Part shown: in pieces, positions 28,785 through 38,400 of the stretch | Position numbering within the stretch: the stretch's first letter is position 1 | Layout of the letters: each line of letters opens with the position of its first letter | Origin: Azorhizobium doebereinerae UFLA1-100 | GTDB lineage: Bacteria > Pseudomonadota > Alphaproteobacteria > Rhizobiales > Xanthobacteraceae | NCBI RefSeq assembly: GCF_000473085.1 | Contig: NZ_AXBA01000016.1 | Span: 89,740 to 153,739 of the forward strand | DNA: 64,000 nt | Direction of reading: 5' to 3' | Program-made: the position numbers and the translations under genes | Notes under the pieces: model-generated | Told to the model about the DNA's origin: nothing | Seen by the model: only the letters and a program-made list of their open reading frames with translations | Databases searched by the model: none

Positions 28785-29990
28785 ATGATCCATTCCAGCG
28801 ACGAGGCAGCGTCCCCTTCCGGCGACAACGGCACCCTGGCCCCGGCAACCCGGGTGGCCCATCTCGGCCTCGATCCCGCCCGCTTCGACGGCTTCGTCAA
28901 TCCGCCCGTGGTGCGCGGCTCCACCGTGCTGTCGCCGACCTACAAGGATCTCGTGGGCCATACCGGCCGCTACAGCTACGGCCGGCGCGGCAATCCCACC
29001 ACCGAGGCCCTCCAGACCGCCATCACCGCGCTGGAAGGCGGCGACGGCACGGTGCTGACCCCCTCCGGCCTCTCGGCCATCTCGGTGGCGCTGCTCTCCC
29101 TGCTCGGCGCCGGCGACCATCTGCTGATGGTGGACACCACCTACCGGCCGACGCGCAATTTCTGCGACAAGGCGCTGAAGCGGCTCGGCGTGGAGACGAC
29201 CTATTTCGATCCGCTGGTCGGCGCCGGCATCGCCGAGCTGATCCGCCCGAACACCCGCGCCATCTTCCTCGAATCGCCCGGCTCGCAGAGCTTCGAGATG
29301 CAGGACGTGCCGGCGATCACTTCGGTCGCCCGCGCGCGCGGCGTCTTCACCCTGATCGACAACACCTGGGCGACGCCGCTGTTTTTCCGGCCGCACGCCT
29401 TCGGGGTGGACGTCTCCATCCAGGCCGGCACCAAGTATCTGGGCGGCCATGCGGACCTCAACCTCGGCACCATCTCGGCCGTGGGCAAGGCCTGGACGCT
29501 TGTGCTCGCCACCCATGGCGACATGGGCATCTGCGTCTCGCCGGACGATGCGGCGCTCGGCTCGCGCGGGCTGCGCACGCTGGCGGTGCGGCTGGAGCGC
29601 CACCACGCGTCCGGCCTTGAGGTCGCCCGCTGGCTCGCCGCCTCGCCTTATGTCTCGCGGGTGCTGCACCCGGCGCTGGAGAGCGATCCGGGCCACGCCA
29701 TCTGGAAGCGCGATTTCTCGGGCGCCTGCGGCCTGTTCAGCCTGATCCTCAAGCCGGTGCCGGAGGCGGCGGTGGCCACCTTCTTCGATGCGCTGAAGCT
29801 GTTCGGCATGGGCTATTCGTGGGGCGGCTTCGAGAGCCTCGCCATCCCGTTCGACTGCTCGGACTACCGCACCGCCACGCGCTGGCAGGCGGAAGGCCCG
29901 GCGGTGCGCCTGCACATCGGCCTGGAAGCCCCGGCGGACATCATCGCCGACCTCGATCAGGCCCTGGCCAAGATGCAGGCGGCCGCCTGA
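28785..29990 (+). CDS. metC: Cystathionine beta-lyase
   Basis: PLP enzyme that cleaves cystathionine to homocysteine, pyruvate and ammonia in methionine synthesis. It has 401 residues of the Cys/Met metabolism family, with the PLP lysine Lys217 in QAGTKYLGGH and the SYGRRGNPTTEAL block. The ATG at 28785 lies nine bases after GGAGAA; a TTG three codons upstream is too close to that site. It is divergent from aapJ, a pairing I recall from rhizobia. Cystathionine gamma-synthase is the related alternative; the sequence favours beta-lyase. Confidence 0.92.
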   Translation: MIHSSDEAASPSGDNGTLAPATRVAHLGLDPARFDGFVNPPVVRGSTVLSPTYKDLVGHTGRYSYGRRGNPTTEALQTAITALEGGDGTVLTPSGLSAISVALLSLLGAGDHLLMVDTTYRPTRNFCDKALKRLGVETTYFDPLVGAGIAELIRPNTRAIFLESPGSQSFEMQDVPAITSVARARGVFTLIDNTWATPLFFRPHAFGVDVSIQAGTKYLGGHADLNLGTISAVGKAWTLVLATHGDMGICVSPDDAALGSRGLRTLAVRLERHHASGLEVARWLAASPYVSRVLHPALESDPGHAIWKRDFSGACGLFSLILKPVPEAAVATFFDALKLFGMGYSWGGFESLAIPFDCSDYRTATRWQAEGPAVRLHIGLEAPADIIADLDQALAKMQAAA

Positions 29991-30036
29991 CGCGCACTGC
30001 GGCCCAAGCCGCCGCCCGGCCCCGGGCGGCGGGCAC

Positions 30037-30372
30037 TCAGGTGACGGCGCGGTTGGCGCGCCGCTCGCGCAGGGCGAACTGCAGGTTGCGGATATAGATG
30101 AAGGTGGAGAGCGCCTGGCCGGCGATGAACACCGGATCGCGGCGATAGATCGCATAGATCAGCAGCAGGGTGCCGCCGCCCAGCGAGAAGGTCCAGAAGG
30201 CGAACGGCAGCACGGAGCGCCCCGCCCGCTCGCTGGCGATCCATTGCACCACGAACCGTCCCGTGAACATCACCTGCGCGACGAAGCCGAGGACCACCCA
30301 GCCATCGAGCTGGGTGATGAAGACGTCGTGCAGATAGTCACCGACCGACTGCACCAGCTGGACCAGCAGCAT
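30037..30372 (-). CDS. LAB_N (lipid-A-disaccharide synthase N-terminal-like) membrane protein
   Basis: Small inner-membrane protein of 111 residues with about three helices. It matches the stand-alone LAB_N domain: GFVAQVMFTGRFVVQWIASERAGRS, then PFAFWTFSLGGGTLLLIYAIYRRDPVFIAGQ. Despite the name it has no LpxB catalytic domain. It is last in a four-gene row, eight bases after the GT2 gene. The recurring link of LAB_N with glycosyltransferases suggests a helper role in envelope glycolipid synthesis or flipping, but the activity is unknown. Confidence 0.9.
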   Translation of the reverse strand: MLLVQLVQSVGDYLHDVFITQLDGWVVLGFVAQVMFTGRFVVQWIASERAGRSVLPFAFWTFSLGGGTLLLIYAIYRRDPVFIAGQALSTFIYIRNLQFALRERRANRAVT

Positions 30373-30379
30373 CTCGTTC

Positions 30380-31117
30380 TCACTCCACGACCTGCGGCAC
30401 GCGCCGCCGCCGGATCAGCCACCAGACGCCCAGAAGGTCGGCGATGCCGACCCACAGGCGGTTGAAGAAGCCGTAATTGGACACGCCGTGCCAGCGGGCA
30501 CGATCCACCACCGGCAGCGTGCGGATCTCATAGCCCTCGCGCTTCACCAGCGCCGGGGTGAAGCGATGGAGCCCGTCGAACACGGGCAGCGTGAGATAGA
30601 TGCGCCGCCGCACCACCTTCAGGCCGCATCCCGTATCGCGGGTATCGTCATTCAGCAAGGCGCGCCGCACCCGGTTGGCGGTGCGCGACTGCAAGCGCTT
30701 GAAGGCCGTGTCCTTGCGCCCCTGGCGCTCGCCCTGCACCATGCCGACGCGCGGACCGCCTTCATCCAGCACGCGAACCATGTCCGGCAGATAGGCCGGA
30801 TTGTTCTGGCCGTCGCCGTCCAGCATGATCAGGATGTCGCCCTCCGCCGCCCGGGCGCCGGTATCCATGCCCGCCGACTTTCCACAGGAATTGACGTGCG
30901 AGAGGACCCGCATGTACGGCCGGGTGCGGGCCGCCTGCGCCAGTTCCAGCGCGGTGCCGTCGGTGGAGCCGTCATTCACGAAGATGAGCTCGAACGGCTC
31001 CTGGAAGGCGGCATCGATCTCTTCGATCAGCGGCGTGATGTTGCCCGCCTCGTTCTTGACGGCGATCACGACGGACAGGCGGGGCGTGCCGGCGGCGCCG
31101 GCAGGAGTGGAGGTCAA
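30380..31117 (-). CDS. GT2-family glycosyltransferase (polyprenyl-phosphate sugar synthase type)
   Basis: Probable synthase of 245 residues that attaches a sugar from a nucleotide donor to undecaprenyl or dodecaprenyl phosphate, of the DPM1/ArnC/RgtE kind. The GT-A fold is marked by SVVIAVKNEAGNITPLIEEI, FVNDGSTDGT and MLDGDGQNNP (metal-binding D-x-D). It ends in a hydrophobic stretch and RRRR, fitting membrane association. Its start overlaps the PAP2 stop by ATGA. Together with the ArnT-like enzyme it would supply and transfer a sugar to lipid A or core. The sugar cannot be read from sequence; galacturonate is a rhizobial precedent. Confidence 0.88.
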   Translation of the reverse strand: MTSTPAGAAGTPRLSVVIAVKNEAGNITPLIEEIDAAFQEPFELIFVNDGSTDGTALELAQAARTRPYMRVLSHVNSCGKSAGMDTGARAAEGDILIMLDGDGQNNPAYLPDMVRVLDEGGPRVGMVQGERQGRKDTAFKRLQSRTANRVRRALLNDDTRDTGCGLKVVRRRIYLTLPVFDGLHRFTPALVKREGYEIRTLPVVDRARWHGVSNYGFFNRLWVGIADLLGVWWLIRRRRVPQVVE

Positions 31118-32022
31118 GGTCTAGCCTCTTGGGAAGCGGAGGGAGCACCGGACAGACGGTGCGCGGGCGAGAAAAGCGCGATCAGGCGCCGCATGGAGGG
31201 GCCGGGCTTCGGCGACACGGTGCCGTCGGCGGCGATCTGGAACACCAGTCCGCGCGCGGCGAACACCTTGGCCAGCCAGAAGGTGGCGGTGGTGGCGATG
31301 GCGGCGGCGGCGATGACGTCGCTGGGATAATGCGAGCCGAGCACCACGCGCGAGGCGGCCACCAGCACGGCGAGCGAGATCAGCCACCAGCGGGCCTTGG
31401 GGAACAGCAAGGCCAGCGACACCGCCAGCGCGAACACCACCGTGGCATGGCCGGAGGGAAAGCTGGAATAGCTCGCCTTGAGCTTGAACAGCGAGAACGT
31501 CAGGTGGGCATCCGGGCCGGGCAGCAGCAGCGCCTCGTAGGGCCGGGCGCGACCGAGGGCGTATTTCACCACCAGCACCACCAGCGACACGCCGGCCACG
31601 CTGGTGAAGACGAAGCCCACGCGCGCCACGACCGACGCCGCCACCCGGCGGTACAAAGGATCGAGATGGGGCATGGCGCCGAGCAGCACCAGCAGCGCGA
31701 GGCCCAGCGGCCAGAGCACCACGGAGCCGAGGCCCAGCTCGGTGACGCGCTCGAACAGATGCACCACGCCGATGGGCAGGCGCAGCCGCAGGCCGGGAAT
31801 GAACGGATCGACCAGGATCATGCTGGCCGCGACCAGCCCGCCCGCCAGCAGGAACAGGCAGGCCATCTCCACCAGCCCGTCCAGCGGCAGGCGCGGCACC
31901 GGCCCACGCACCCGGCGGCGGCGCAGCACCGCAAGCGCCGCGAACAGGCCGGTGACGGCGACGCGGGCGTCCTCCGCCAGCCGCAGACGGCGCGCCGGGG
32001 GTGTCACCACAGCATCGCTCAC
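31114..32022 (-). CDS. PAP2-family membrane phosphatase (lipid A phosphatase candidate)
   Basis: Integral membrane phosphatase of 302 residues with the full three-part PAP2 signature: KYALGRARP (153-161), FPSGHA (188-193) and SRVVLGSHYPSD (224-235), which form the acid phosphatase active site. It lies between an ArnT-like transferase and a GT2 synthase, overlapping both by four bases. Possible substrates are a lipid A phosphate (LpxE/LpxF-like) or undecaprenyl diphosphate recycled after transfer. Context favours envelope lipid modification. Confidence 0.88.
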   Translation of the reverse strand: MSDAVVTPPARRLRLAEDARVAVTGLFAALAVLRRRRVRGPVPRLPLDGLVEMACLFLLAGGLVAASMILVDPFIPGLRLRLPIGVVHLFERVTELGLGSVVLWPLGLALLVLLGAMPHLDPLYRRVAASVVARVGFVFTSVAGVSLVVLVVKYALGRARPYEALLLPGPDAHLTFSLFKLKASYSSFPSGHATVVFALAVSLALLFPKARWWLISLAVLVAASRVVLGSHYPSDVIAAAAIATTATFWLAKVFAARGLVFQIAADGTVSPKPGPSMRRLIALFSPAHRLSGAPSASQEARP

Positions 32023-33752
32023 CGCGCCGGCTCCGCGCTGCGGAACACGGAAATCTCCTGCATGCGGCCGCCGTTATAGGCGAAGCCGTCGACCCGCTCC
32101 ACGCGCTCCATCTTCAGCCCCAGCGCGGTGGCGCGGGCCTCGAACAGCGGCAGCATGGGCTTGCCGATGAAGGCGAGCGAACAGCCGCCCTCCTTCAGCA
32201 GGTCGGCGGCGGCCATCGGATCGGTGAAGCGGATGTCGGTGCCGGCCAGGAAGGCGAGGCTCGGCTCCTGATAGGGCACGGTGGCGATGCGGTCCGCCGG
32301 GCAGCCGCTGTCGCGGGCGATGGCGGCGAGGCGCTGGGAGATCCACACCCCCTTCAGGTGCGGCATCAGCCCCTGGTAGACGCCCCAATAGAGCACCAGC
32401 GCGCCGAGCGCGGCCACCAGGAAGGCCGGCTGCGGCCCGGCCGCCGGCGCGGCGAGGGCGGCGAGCACCAGCAGCGCCACGCCCGCCGCCAGCAGCGGCC
32501 ATGCGGCGAGCGCCAGCCCGTCGCCCAGGTAGAAGAAGCCCGCCGCGAGCGCGAGCGCCAGCAGCGCGCCCATCACCGGCCACAGCCACACCAGCGGCGC
32601 CAGGCGCGCGCCCAGCCGGACCATCGCGCCGCGCTGCCAGGCGAGGGCGGCGAGGATGGCGAGCGCCGGATAGAGCGGCAGCACGTAATGGGGCAGCTTG
32701 GTGGCGGTGATCTCGAACACCAGCCACGCCGGCACGATCCAGGCCAGCAGGAAGATGACCGGCTTCTCCCGCCGCGCCCGCCACGCGAACGGCAGCGCCA
32801 TGGCCACCAGCACGACGGCCGGCCAGAAGGTGCCCCAGATCGCCAGCAGATAGGTGCCGGGCGGCGCCCAGTGGCCTTCCTGCCCTTCCGTCACCTTGCC
32901 CAGCATGTCGACGCCGACGGCGAGCTTATAGAAGGCGCCGTTGGTGACGTAATAGATCGCCACGAACCAGGGCAGCACCAGCAGCAGGCACCAGGCGATG
33001 CCCGGCAGCGGGCGCAGCCGCAGCAGGAAGCGGCCGGAGCGCTCCACCACCGCCAGCACGACGATGGGCAGGCCGACGAACAGGGGCGCCATCGGCCCCT
33101 TGATGAGGATGCCGGCGGCAAGCCCGGTCCAGAACACGGCGGCGACGGCGAACGAGCCGCGCCGGTCGAGGGCCGGAGCCAGATAGGCCCGCGCCAGCGC
33201 GCCCATGGAGGCCATCACCGTGCACAGCAGCACCGCGTCGGTCTTGGCGAGGCGGGCCTCGATGCCCAGCAGCACGCACGAGGCCATCACCAGCCCGGCG
33301 AACAGCGCCCCGCGCCGCGAGGTGAACACCAGCGCGGTCCAATAGGTGAGCAGCACCGCGCCGATGGCGCCGATCAGCGAGGGCAGGCGGTAGAAGGCGA
33401 TAGTGGTGCGGGCGGACGGGCCGACCACGGCCTCGCCCAGAGCGGCGCTGGCGGCCTGGAGCCAGTGGATGCCCACCGGCTTCTTGTAGCGCACCTCATC
33501 CTTGAAGCGGATGTCGATGAAATTGCCGGTCTCCAGCATCTGCTTGCTGGCCTGGGCGAAGCGCGCCTCGTCCCGGTCGATGGGCGAGATGGCGGCGAAG
33601 CCCGGCAGGAAGGCGGCGAGCGACACGATGACGAGCAGCAGGCAGGCGCGCGCATGGCTCCCCGCCGCCGCATCGAGGCTGGCGGACAGCCGGTGCGCGA
33701 GTTCCACTGCGAAGGACCGGCGTGTCTGGGACGCCGGGGCGGATATGGCCAT
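32019..33752 (-). CDS. ArnT-like (GT83/PMT family) membrane glycosyltransferase
   Basis: Polytopic glycosyltransferase of 577 residues that uses a polyprenyl-phosphate-linked sugar on the periplasmic side. After the first helix the acidic catalytic loop SPIDRDEARFAQASKQMLETGNF and the KDEVRYKKPVGIHWLQAA block are present, as in ArnT and rhizobial Rgt enzymes. About a dozen hydrophobic segments follow. The start at 33752 (MAISAPAS) is preferred; the longer frame upstream is GC-rich and without character. It is first of four overlapping genes. Likely acceptor is lipid A or LPS core. Confidence 0.9.
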   Translation of the reverse strand: MAISAPASQTRRSFAVELAHRLSASLDAAAGSHARACLLLVIVSLAAFLPGFAAISPIDRDEARFAQASKQMLETGNFIDIRFKDEVRYKKPVGIHWLQAASAALGEAVVGPSARTTIAFYRLPSLIGAIGAVLLTYWTALVFTSRRGALFAGLVMASCVLLGIEARLAKTDAVLLCTVMASMGALARAYLAPALDRRGSFAVAAVFWTGLAAGILIKGPMAPLFVGLPIVVLAVVERSGRFLLRLRPLPGIAWCLLLVLPWFVAIYYVTNGAFYKLAVGVDMLGKVTEGQEGHWAPPGTYLLAIWGTFWPAVVLVAMALPFAWRARREKPVIFLLAWIVPAWLVFEITATKLPHYVLPLYPALAILAALAWQRGAMVRLGARLAPLVWLWPVMGALLALALAAGFFYLGDGLALAAWPLLAAGVALLVLAALAAPAAGPQPAFLVAALGALVLYWGVYQGLMPHLKGVWISQRLAAIARDSGCPADRIATVPYQEPSLAFLAGTDIRFTDPMAAADLLKEGGCSLAFIGKPMLPLFEARATALGLKMERVERVDGFAYNGGRMQEISVFRSAEPAR

Positions 33753-33952
33753 GCTCGATGAAGATCCGGTCGATTTGGGCGCGGACAATAGCAGAAACGC
33801 CCCGCCGGCAAAGGCCGCGCAAAGGTGGCGCAAACAAGGCCCCGGCCGGAGCCAGGCGCCGCATGGGGCGCGAAGCCCGCCAGATGATCGCGCAAAGGCC
33901 GTATCCGATGGCGCGGGGCCCCTCCCCTGCCCTACCCCCCTGCCGGCGGGGC

Positions 33953-34882
33953 TCAGGGCCGTTCGCCCGCTCCCGCCGTCCAGGCGTGCGCGCCGCCCGC
34001 GAACGCCAGCGCCCGCGCATTGCCGCCGCACACGGCATCGCGCACGCCCGTCTCGGGCAGCAGGTGCTGAAGCGCGAGGCGGTGCTCGTTGGAGCTATAG
34101 GCCCGGCGGCCGGCGTGCGAGCCGCTGCACCAGGCCAGCCGCTGCCCGCCGGCGATCTCCTGGAGCCGGTCCAGCAGGCGCCCGAGGCCGCGCAGGTGCA
34201 GGGGCGCCGGCGAGAAGCAGATCCACAGGTCCGGATGGGCGGCATGGCGCTCCAGCATCCGGAACGCCCGCCAGGCGCGGCACAGCCGCTCGGCCGCGCG
34301 CGGCAGTTCGAGGCGGACGACGGCGCCATTGCCCAGCACTAGCGGCAGCAGTTCCTCCCAGGCGTCCGGGTCCACATCGAGATGCAGATGCAGCCCGAAG
34401 GCCGCCAGCCGGAGCAGGAACGGCCGCCAGGCCTCCCGCGCCGGCAGCCCGGTCGCGTGCGAGACGGTGACGCCGGCCAGACCATGGCCGGCCATCAGGG
34501 GCAGAGCGGCCGGCAGGCCGTCCGCCGGCAACGGCAGCACGGCGCGCAGGCGGCCGGGCGCGGCGGCGGCGGTATCGAGGACGGCCCGCCAGCCATCGGG
34601 CCGCGCCGGCTGGAGCAGCGCCGCCGTGATCCCCTCGCGGTCGAGATGGGCGAGAACCGGCGTGGCGAGGTGCGACGCGCGTGGATCGGGCCGCGCCTGT
34701 GGCACCGGGGGCGTCCATGTGTCCGGAAGATCCGGCCCTGCCCGCCTCTCCGGCGGGTCGTCGCCGCACCGCAGCGCGCGCGGCAGCACCAGTCCGGCAT
34801 CCACGAAATCGGAGCTGACCCACCTCCCGGGCCCGCCGCCGCGGCCCACGGGGCGAAGGTCGCTCAAAACGCTGGTGTTCAT
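33953..34882 (-). CDS. Degenerate amidohydrolase-like (TIM-barrel) protein
   Basis: About 309 residues, starting MNTSVLSDL at 34882. Features recall the amidohydrolase_2 family: HLDREGITAALLQPA early, FGLHLHLDVDPDAWEELLPLV in the middle, and ending GNARALAFAG like the usual C-terminal GNA motif. The expected N-terminal metal-binding H-x-H is missing, and the late GSD motif appears as CSGSHAG. It may therefore be inactive or changed in chemistry. No partner is evident; the next gene upstream is hemP. Family call tentative. Confidence 0.6.
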   Translation of the reverse strand: MNTSVLSDLRPVGRGGGPGRWVSSDFVDAGLVLPRALRCGDDPPERRAGPDLPDTWTPPVPQARPDPRASHLATPVLAHLDREGITAALLQPARPDGWRAVLDTAAAAPGRLRAVLPLPADGLPAALPLMAGHGLAGVTVSHATGLPAREAWRPFLLRLAAFGLHLHLDVDPDAWEELLPLVLGNGAVVRLELPRAAERLCRAWRAFRMLERHAAHPDLWICFSPAPLHLRGLGRLLDRLQEIAGGQRLAWCSGSHAGRRAYSSNEHRLALQHLLPETGVRDAVCGGNARALAFAGGAHAWTAGAGERP

Positions 34883-35025
34883 CCTCGCTCCCCGGCCGCC
34901 GTCACGCCTGTGACTCGGCACGTGGGGAAAACCTGACAGAACCTTGGCGGGGCATAAAGATGCCGCCGCCCATCACAACTACCGCCGTGGATGCATTGAT
35001 TTCGAATTACAACCAGATCCCGCGC

Positions 35026-35214
35026 TCATTTGGTCAGGATCAGCTTGTTCTGCGAGGTCAGCCGCAATTGGTAGGTCTGCGAGCCGTGGGTGATGGTCAG
35101 CACCCGCGAGGCGACGAACAGGTCGCGGCTGTCCAGCTTCTCGTCGAAAACCGGCACGGCTCGGGTCCGGGGTTCGGGCTGCCAAGCGGTGGGGGCATGG
35201 TCATGCTTGGTCAT
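35026..35214 (-). CDS. hemP: Hemin uptake protein HemP
   Basis: Small protein of 62 residues whose C-terminal half, SRVLTITHGSQTYQLRLTSQNKLILTK (36-62), is the HemP family signature. HemP proteins are iron-regulated and linked to haem uptake; in Bradyrhizobium and Burkholderia they affect expression of haem receptor genes. No haem receptor or transporter gene lies nearby, so it stands alone here. An imperfect Irr-type box lies about 60 bases upstream. Confidence 0.9.
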   Translation of the reverse strand: MTKHDHAPTAWQPEPRTRAVPVFDEKLDSRDLFVASRVLTITHGSQTYQLRLTSQNKLILTK

Positions 35215-35272
35215 TTGAACGACTCCAAACTAATGCCGCTCAATTTCGCGCACAGCTCAAGTCTTGCGCTAC

Positions 35273-35287
35273 TTTAGAGCGTTTCAA
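35273..35287 (-). promoter_or_regulatory. Possible iron-control (ICE/Irr-like) box upstream of hemP
   Basis: TTTAGAGCGTTTCAA resembles half of the rhizobial iron-control element TTTAGAA-N3-TTCTAAA: the left arm is 6/7 and the right arm weaker. It lies 60-75 bases upstream of hemP, in an AT-richer island (35215-35345) that stands out from its surroundings and probably holds the promoter. Confidence 0.35.
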
Positions 35288-35449
35288 TATTTCGCTCACC
35301 TCGATGAAAACGAGTTAATACACGATAACCGATAAATCAATGCAACGGCACGTAGAACAGTTCCATAGAAGGATCTGCCGCGCAGGCATACCGCCAGCAC
35401 GGGTCACAGGTGCGTGGGATCGCAAGGTGCGGGCGCGGGGCGCCGGCGG

Positions 35450-38400
35450 CTATTCCGCCGGGGCCGGATGCTCGCTCGGCGCCGGCTTCTCGGTGCCGGA
35501 GATGGCGGCGTTGACCTTGTGGTCCAGCCGGTCGAGATAGAGGTAGATCACCGGCGTGATGTAGAGCGTGAGCAACTGCGAGAGCATCAGCCCGCCAACC
35601 ACCGCCACGCCCAGCGGCTGGCGCAGCTCCGAGCCGGCGCCCGCGCCGATGGCGATGGGCAGCACGCCGAAGATGGCGGCCAGCGTCGTCATCATGATGG
35701 GGCGGAACCGCAGCAGCGCCGCCTCGCGGATGGCGTCCAGCGCCTCCACGCCCTGGCGGCGGCGCTCCAGCGCCACGTCGATCATCATGATGGCGTTCTT
35801 CTTCACGATGCCCACCAGCATCACGATGCCGATGATGGCGATCACCGACAATTCGATGTCGAAGATCATCAGGGTGAGCAGCGCGCCGATGCCCGCCGAG
35901 GGCAGGCCGGACAGGATGGTGATGGGGTGGATGAAGCTCTCGTAGAGCACGCCCAGCACGATGTAGATCACCACCACGGCGGCGAGGATCAGCAGCGCCT
36001 GGTTGCCCAGCGCGTCCTGGAACACCTGGGCGGTGCCCTGGAAGCCGGTGGTGACGGTGGCCGGCAGGCCGGCCGCCCGCTCGGCGGCGCCGATCTGCTC
36101 CACCGCCTGCCCCAGCGAGGTGCCCGGCGCGAGGTTGAAGGAGATGGTGACCGCCGGCTGCTGCTGGTGGGCGATCTGTAGCGGCCCCACCGTGCGGCTG
36201 ATGGTGGCCACCGTCTCCAGCGGCACGACGGTGCCGCTGGTGGTGCGCAGATAGACCCGGCTGAGGTCGGACGCCTCACGCTGGAAGCGCGGCTGCGCCT
36301 CGGCGATGATCGCGTACTGGTTGGTGCTGGTGTAGAGCGTCGCCACCTGCCGGGTGCCGAACTGGGTGTAGAGGGCGTTGCGGATCTGCTCCTCGGTGAT
36401 GCCGAGCGCGGCCGCCTTGTCCTTGTTCACGTCGATGGTGAGCTGCGGATTGGAGATCTGCAGGTCCGAGGTCACGTCGCGCAGGCCCGGCAGCTCGGCG
36501 AGGCGCCGCTCCAGGTCGGGGGCGGCGGCGTAGAGCGCGGCGGTGTCCGAGCTTTGCAGGGTGTACTGGTACTGGCTCTTGGAGTTCACGCCGCCGATGT
36601 TGATGTTCTGCACCGGCTGGTAGAACACGTTGACGCCGGGGATCTGGCCGGTGCGCCGGCGCAGCTGCTGGATGATCTGGAACGCGCTCTGGCTGCGCTC
36701 GGCCTTCGGCTTCAGGGCGATGAACATCCGCCCGGTATTGGTGGTGCGGCTCACCCCGGTCGCGCCCGCCGTGGAGATCAGATAGGCGACGTTGGGGTCC
36801 TCGCGCACCGCCGCGGCCGCCACCTTCTGGCGCTCCACCATGGCCTCGAACGAGGTGTTGGTGGCCGCCTCCACCGTGGCGGTGATGAAGCCGGTATCCT
36901 CGGTGGGGAAGAAGCCCTTGGGAATCACCACATAGAGCGCGGCGGAAATGCCCACGGTGGCCAGCGTCACCAGCAGCATGAAGAAGCGGTGGCGCAGCAC
37001 GAAGTCCAGGCTGTGGCGATAGCCGGCGAGCCAGGCCTCGAACATGGCCTCGGTGAAGCGGAACACGATGTTCGGCGTCTTGTGGTGGTCGGGGGCCTTC
37101 AGCACGCGGGCGCACAGCATGGGCGTCAGCGTCAGCGAGACGAAGCCCGACACCAGGATGGCGATGGAGATGGTGACCGCGAACTCGCGGAACACCCGGC
37201 CCACCACGCCGCCCATGAACAGCACCGGGATGAACACCGCCACCAGCGACAGCGTCATGGAGATGATGGTGAAGCCGATCTCGCGCGAGCCGCGGATGGC
37301 GGCGGCGAACGGCTTCTCGCCATGCTCGATGTGCCGGTAGATGTTCTCCAGCACGACGATGGCGTCGTCCACCACGAAGCCGACGCACAGGGTCAGCGCC
37401 AGCAGCGTCATGTTGTTGATGGAGAAATTCAGCACCCACATGACGCCGAAGGTGGCGACGATGGAGATGGGCAGGGCCAGCGAGGGGATGATGGTGGCGC
37501 GGAAGTTGCGCAGGAACAGGAAGATCACCAGCACCACCAGGACGATGGCCTCGAACAGCGTCTTCTGGACGTCGTGCACTGCCTCGCGGATCGACACCGA
37601 GCGGTCGTTCAGCACCTCGATGTTCACCGAGCCCGGCACCTGGGCACGGTATTGCGGCAGGTGGGACCGCACCTGGTCCACCACCGCCACGGTGTTGGCG
37701 TCCGGCTGGCGCACCACCGCCAGCACGATGGAGCGCTCGTCATTGAACCAGGAGGCGACGCGCTCGTTCTCCACGCCGTTGGTGACGCTGGCGATCTCGT
37801 CGAGCCGCACCGGCGCCCCGTTGCGGAACGCCACCACCAGCTTGCGGTAGACGTCCGCATCGGCCCGGGCGAGGCCCATGTCGATGGTCAGGCTCTGCTT
37901 CGGCCCGGACAACTGGCCGATGGGCATGTTGGAGGCGCGCGCCTGGATCGCGCCCTGGATATCGGCGGCGGAAATGTTGCGGGCGGCGGCGGCGGCGGGA
38001 TCGACGCGGATGCGCACGGCGAATTTCTGCGTGCCGAAGATCTGCACCTGGGCGACGCCGGGCAATTGCGAGATCTGCTGGCCGATCAGCGTGTCGGCAT
38101 ATTCGTTCACGGTGGAGAGCGGCAGCGTCGCGGAGGACACCGCCAGCAGGATCACCGGCGCGTCCGCCGGATTGACCTTCCTGAAGCTCGGCGGCGTGGT
38201 CATCTCGTCGGGCAGCTGGCGCTGGGCCACGGACAGCGCCGACTGCACGTCGAGCGCGGCGTCGTCGATATTGCGCGACAGGTCGAACTGGATGGTGATG
38301 GAGGTCGAGCCCTGGGTGCTCGACGAGGTCAGCGAGGTGATGCCGGAGATGGTGGAGAGCTGGCGCTCGATGGGGGTGGCCACGGCGGTGGCCATGGTTT

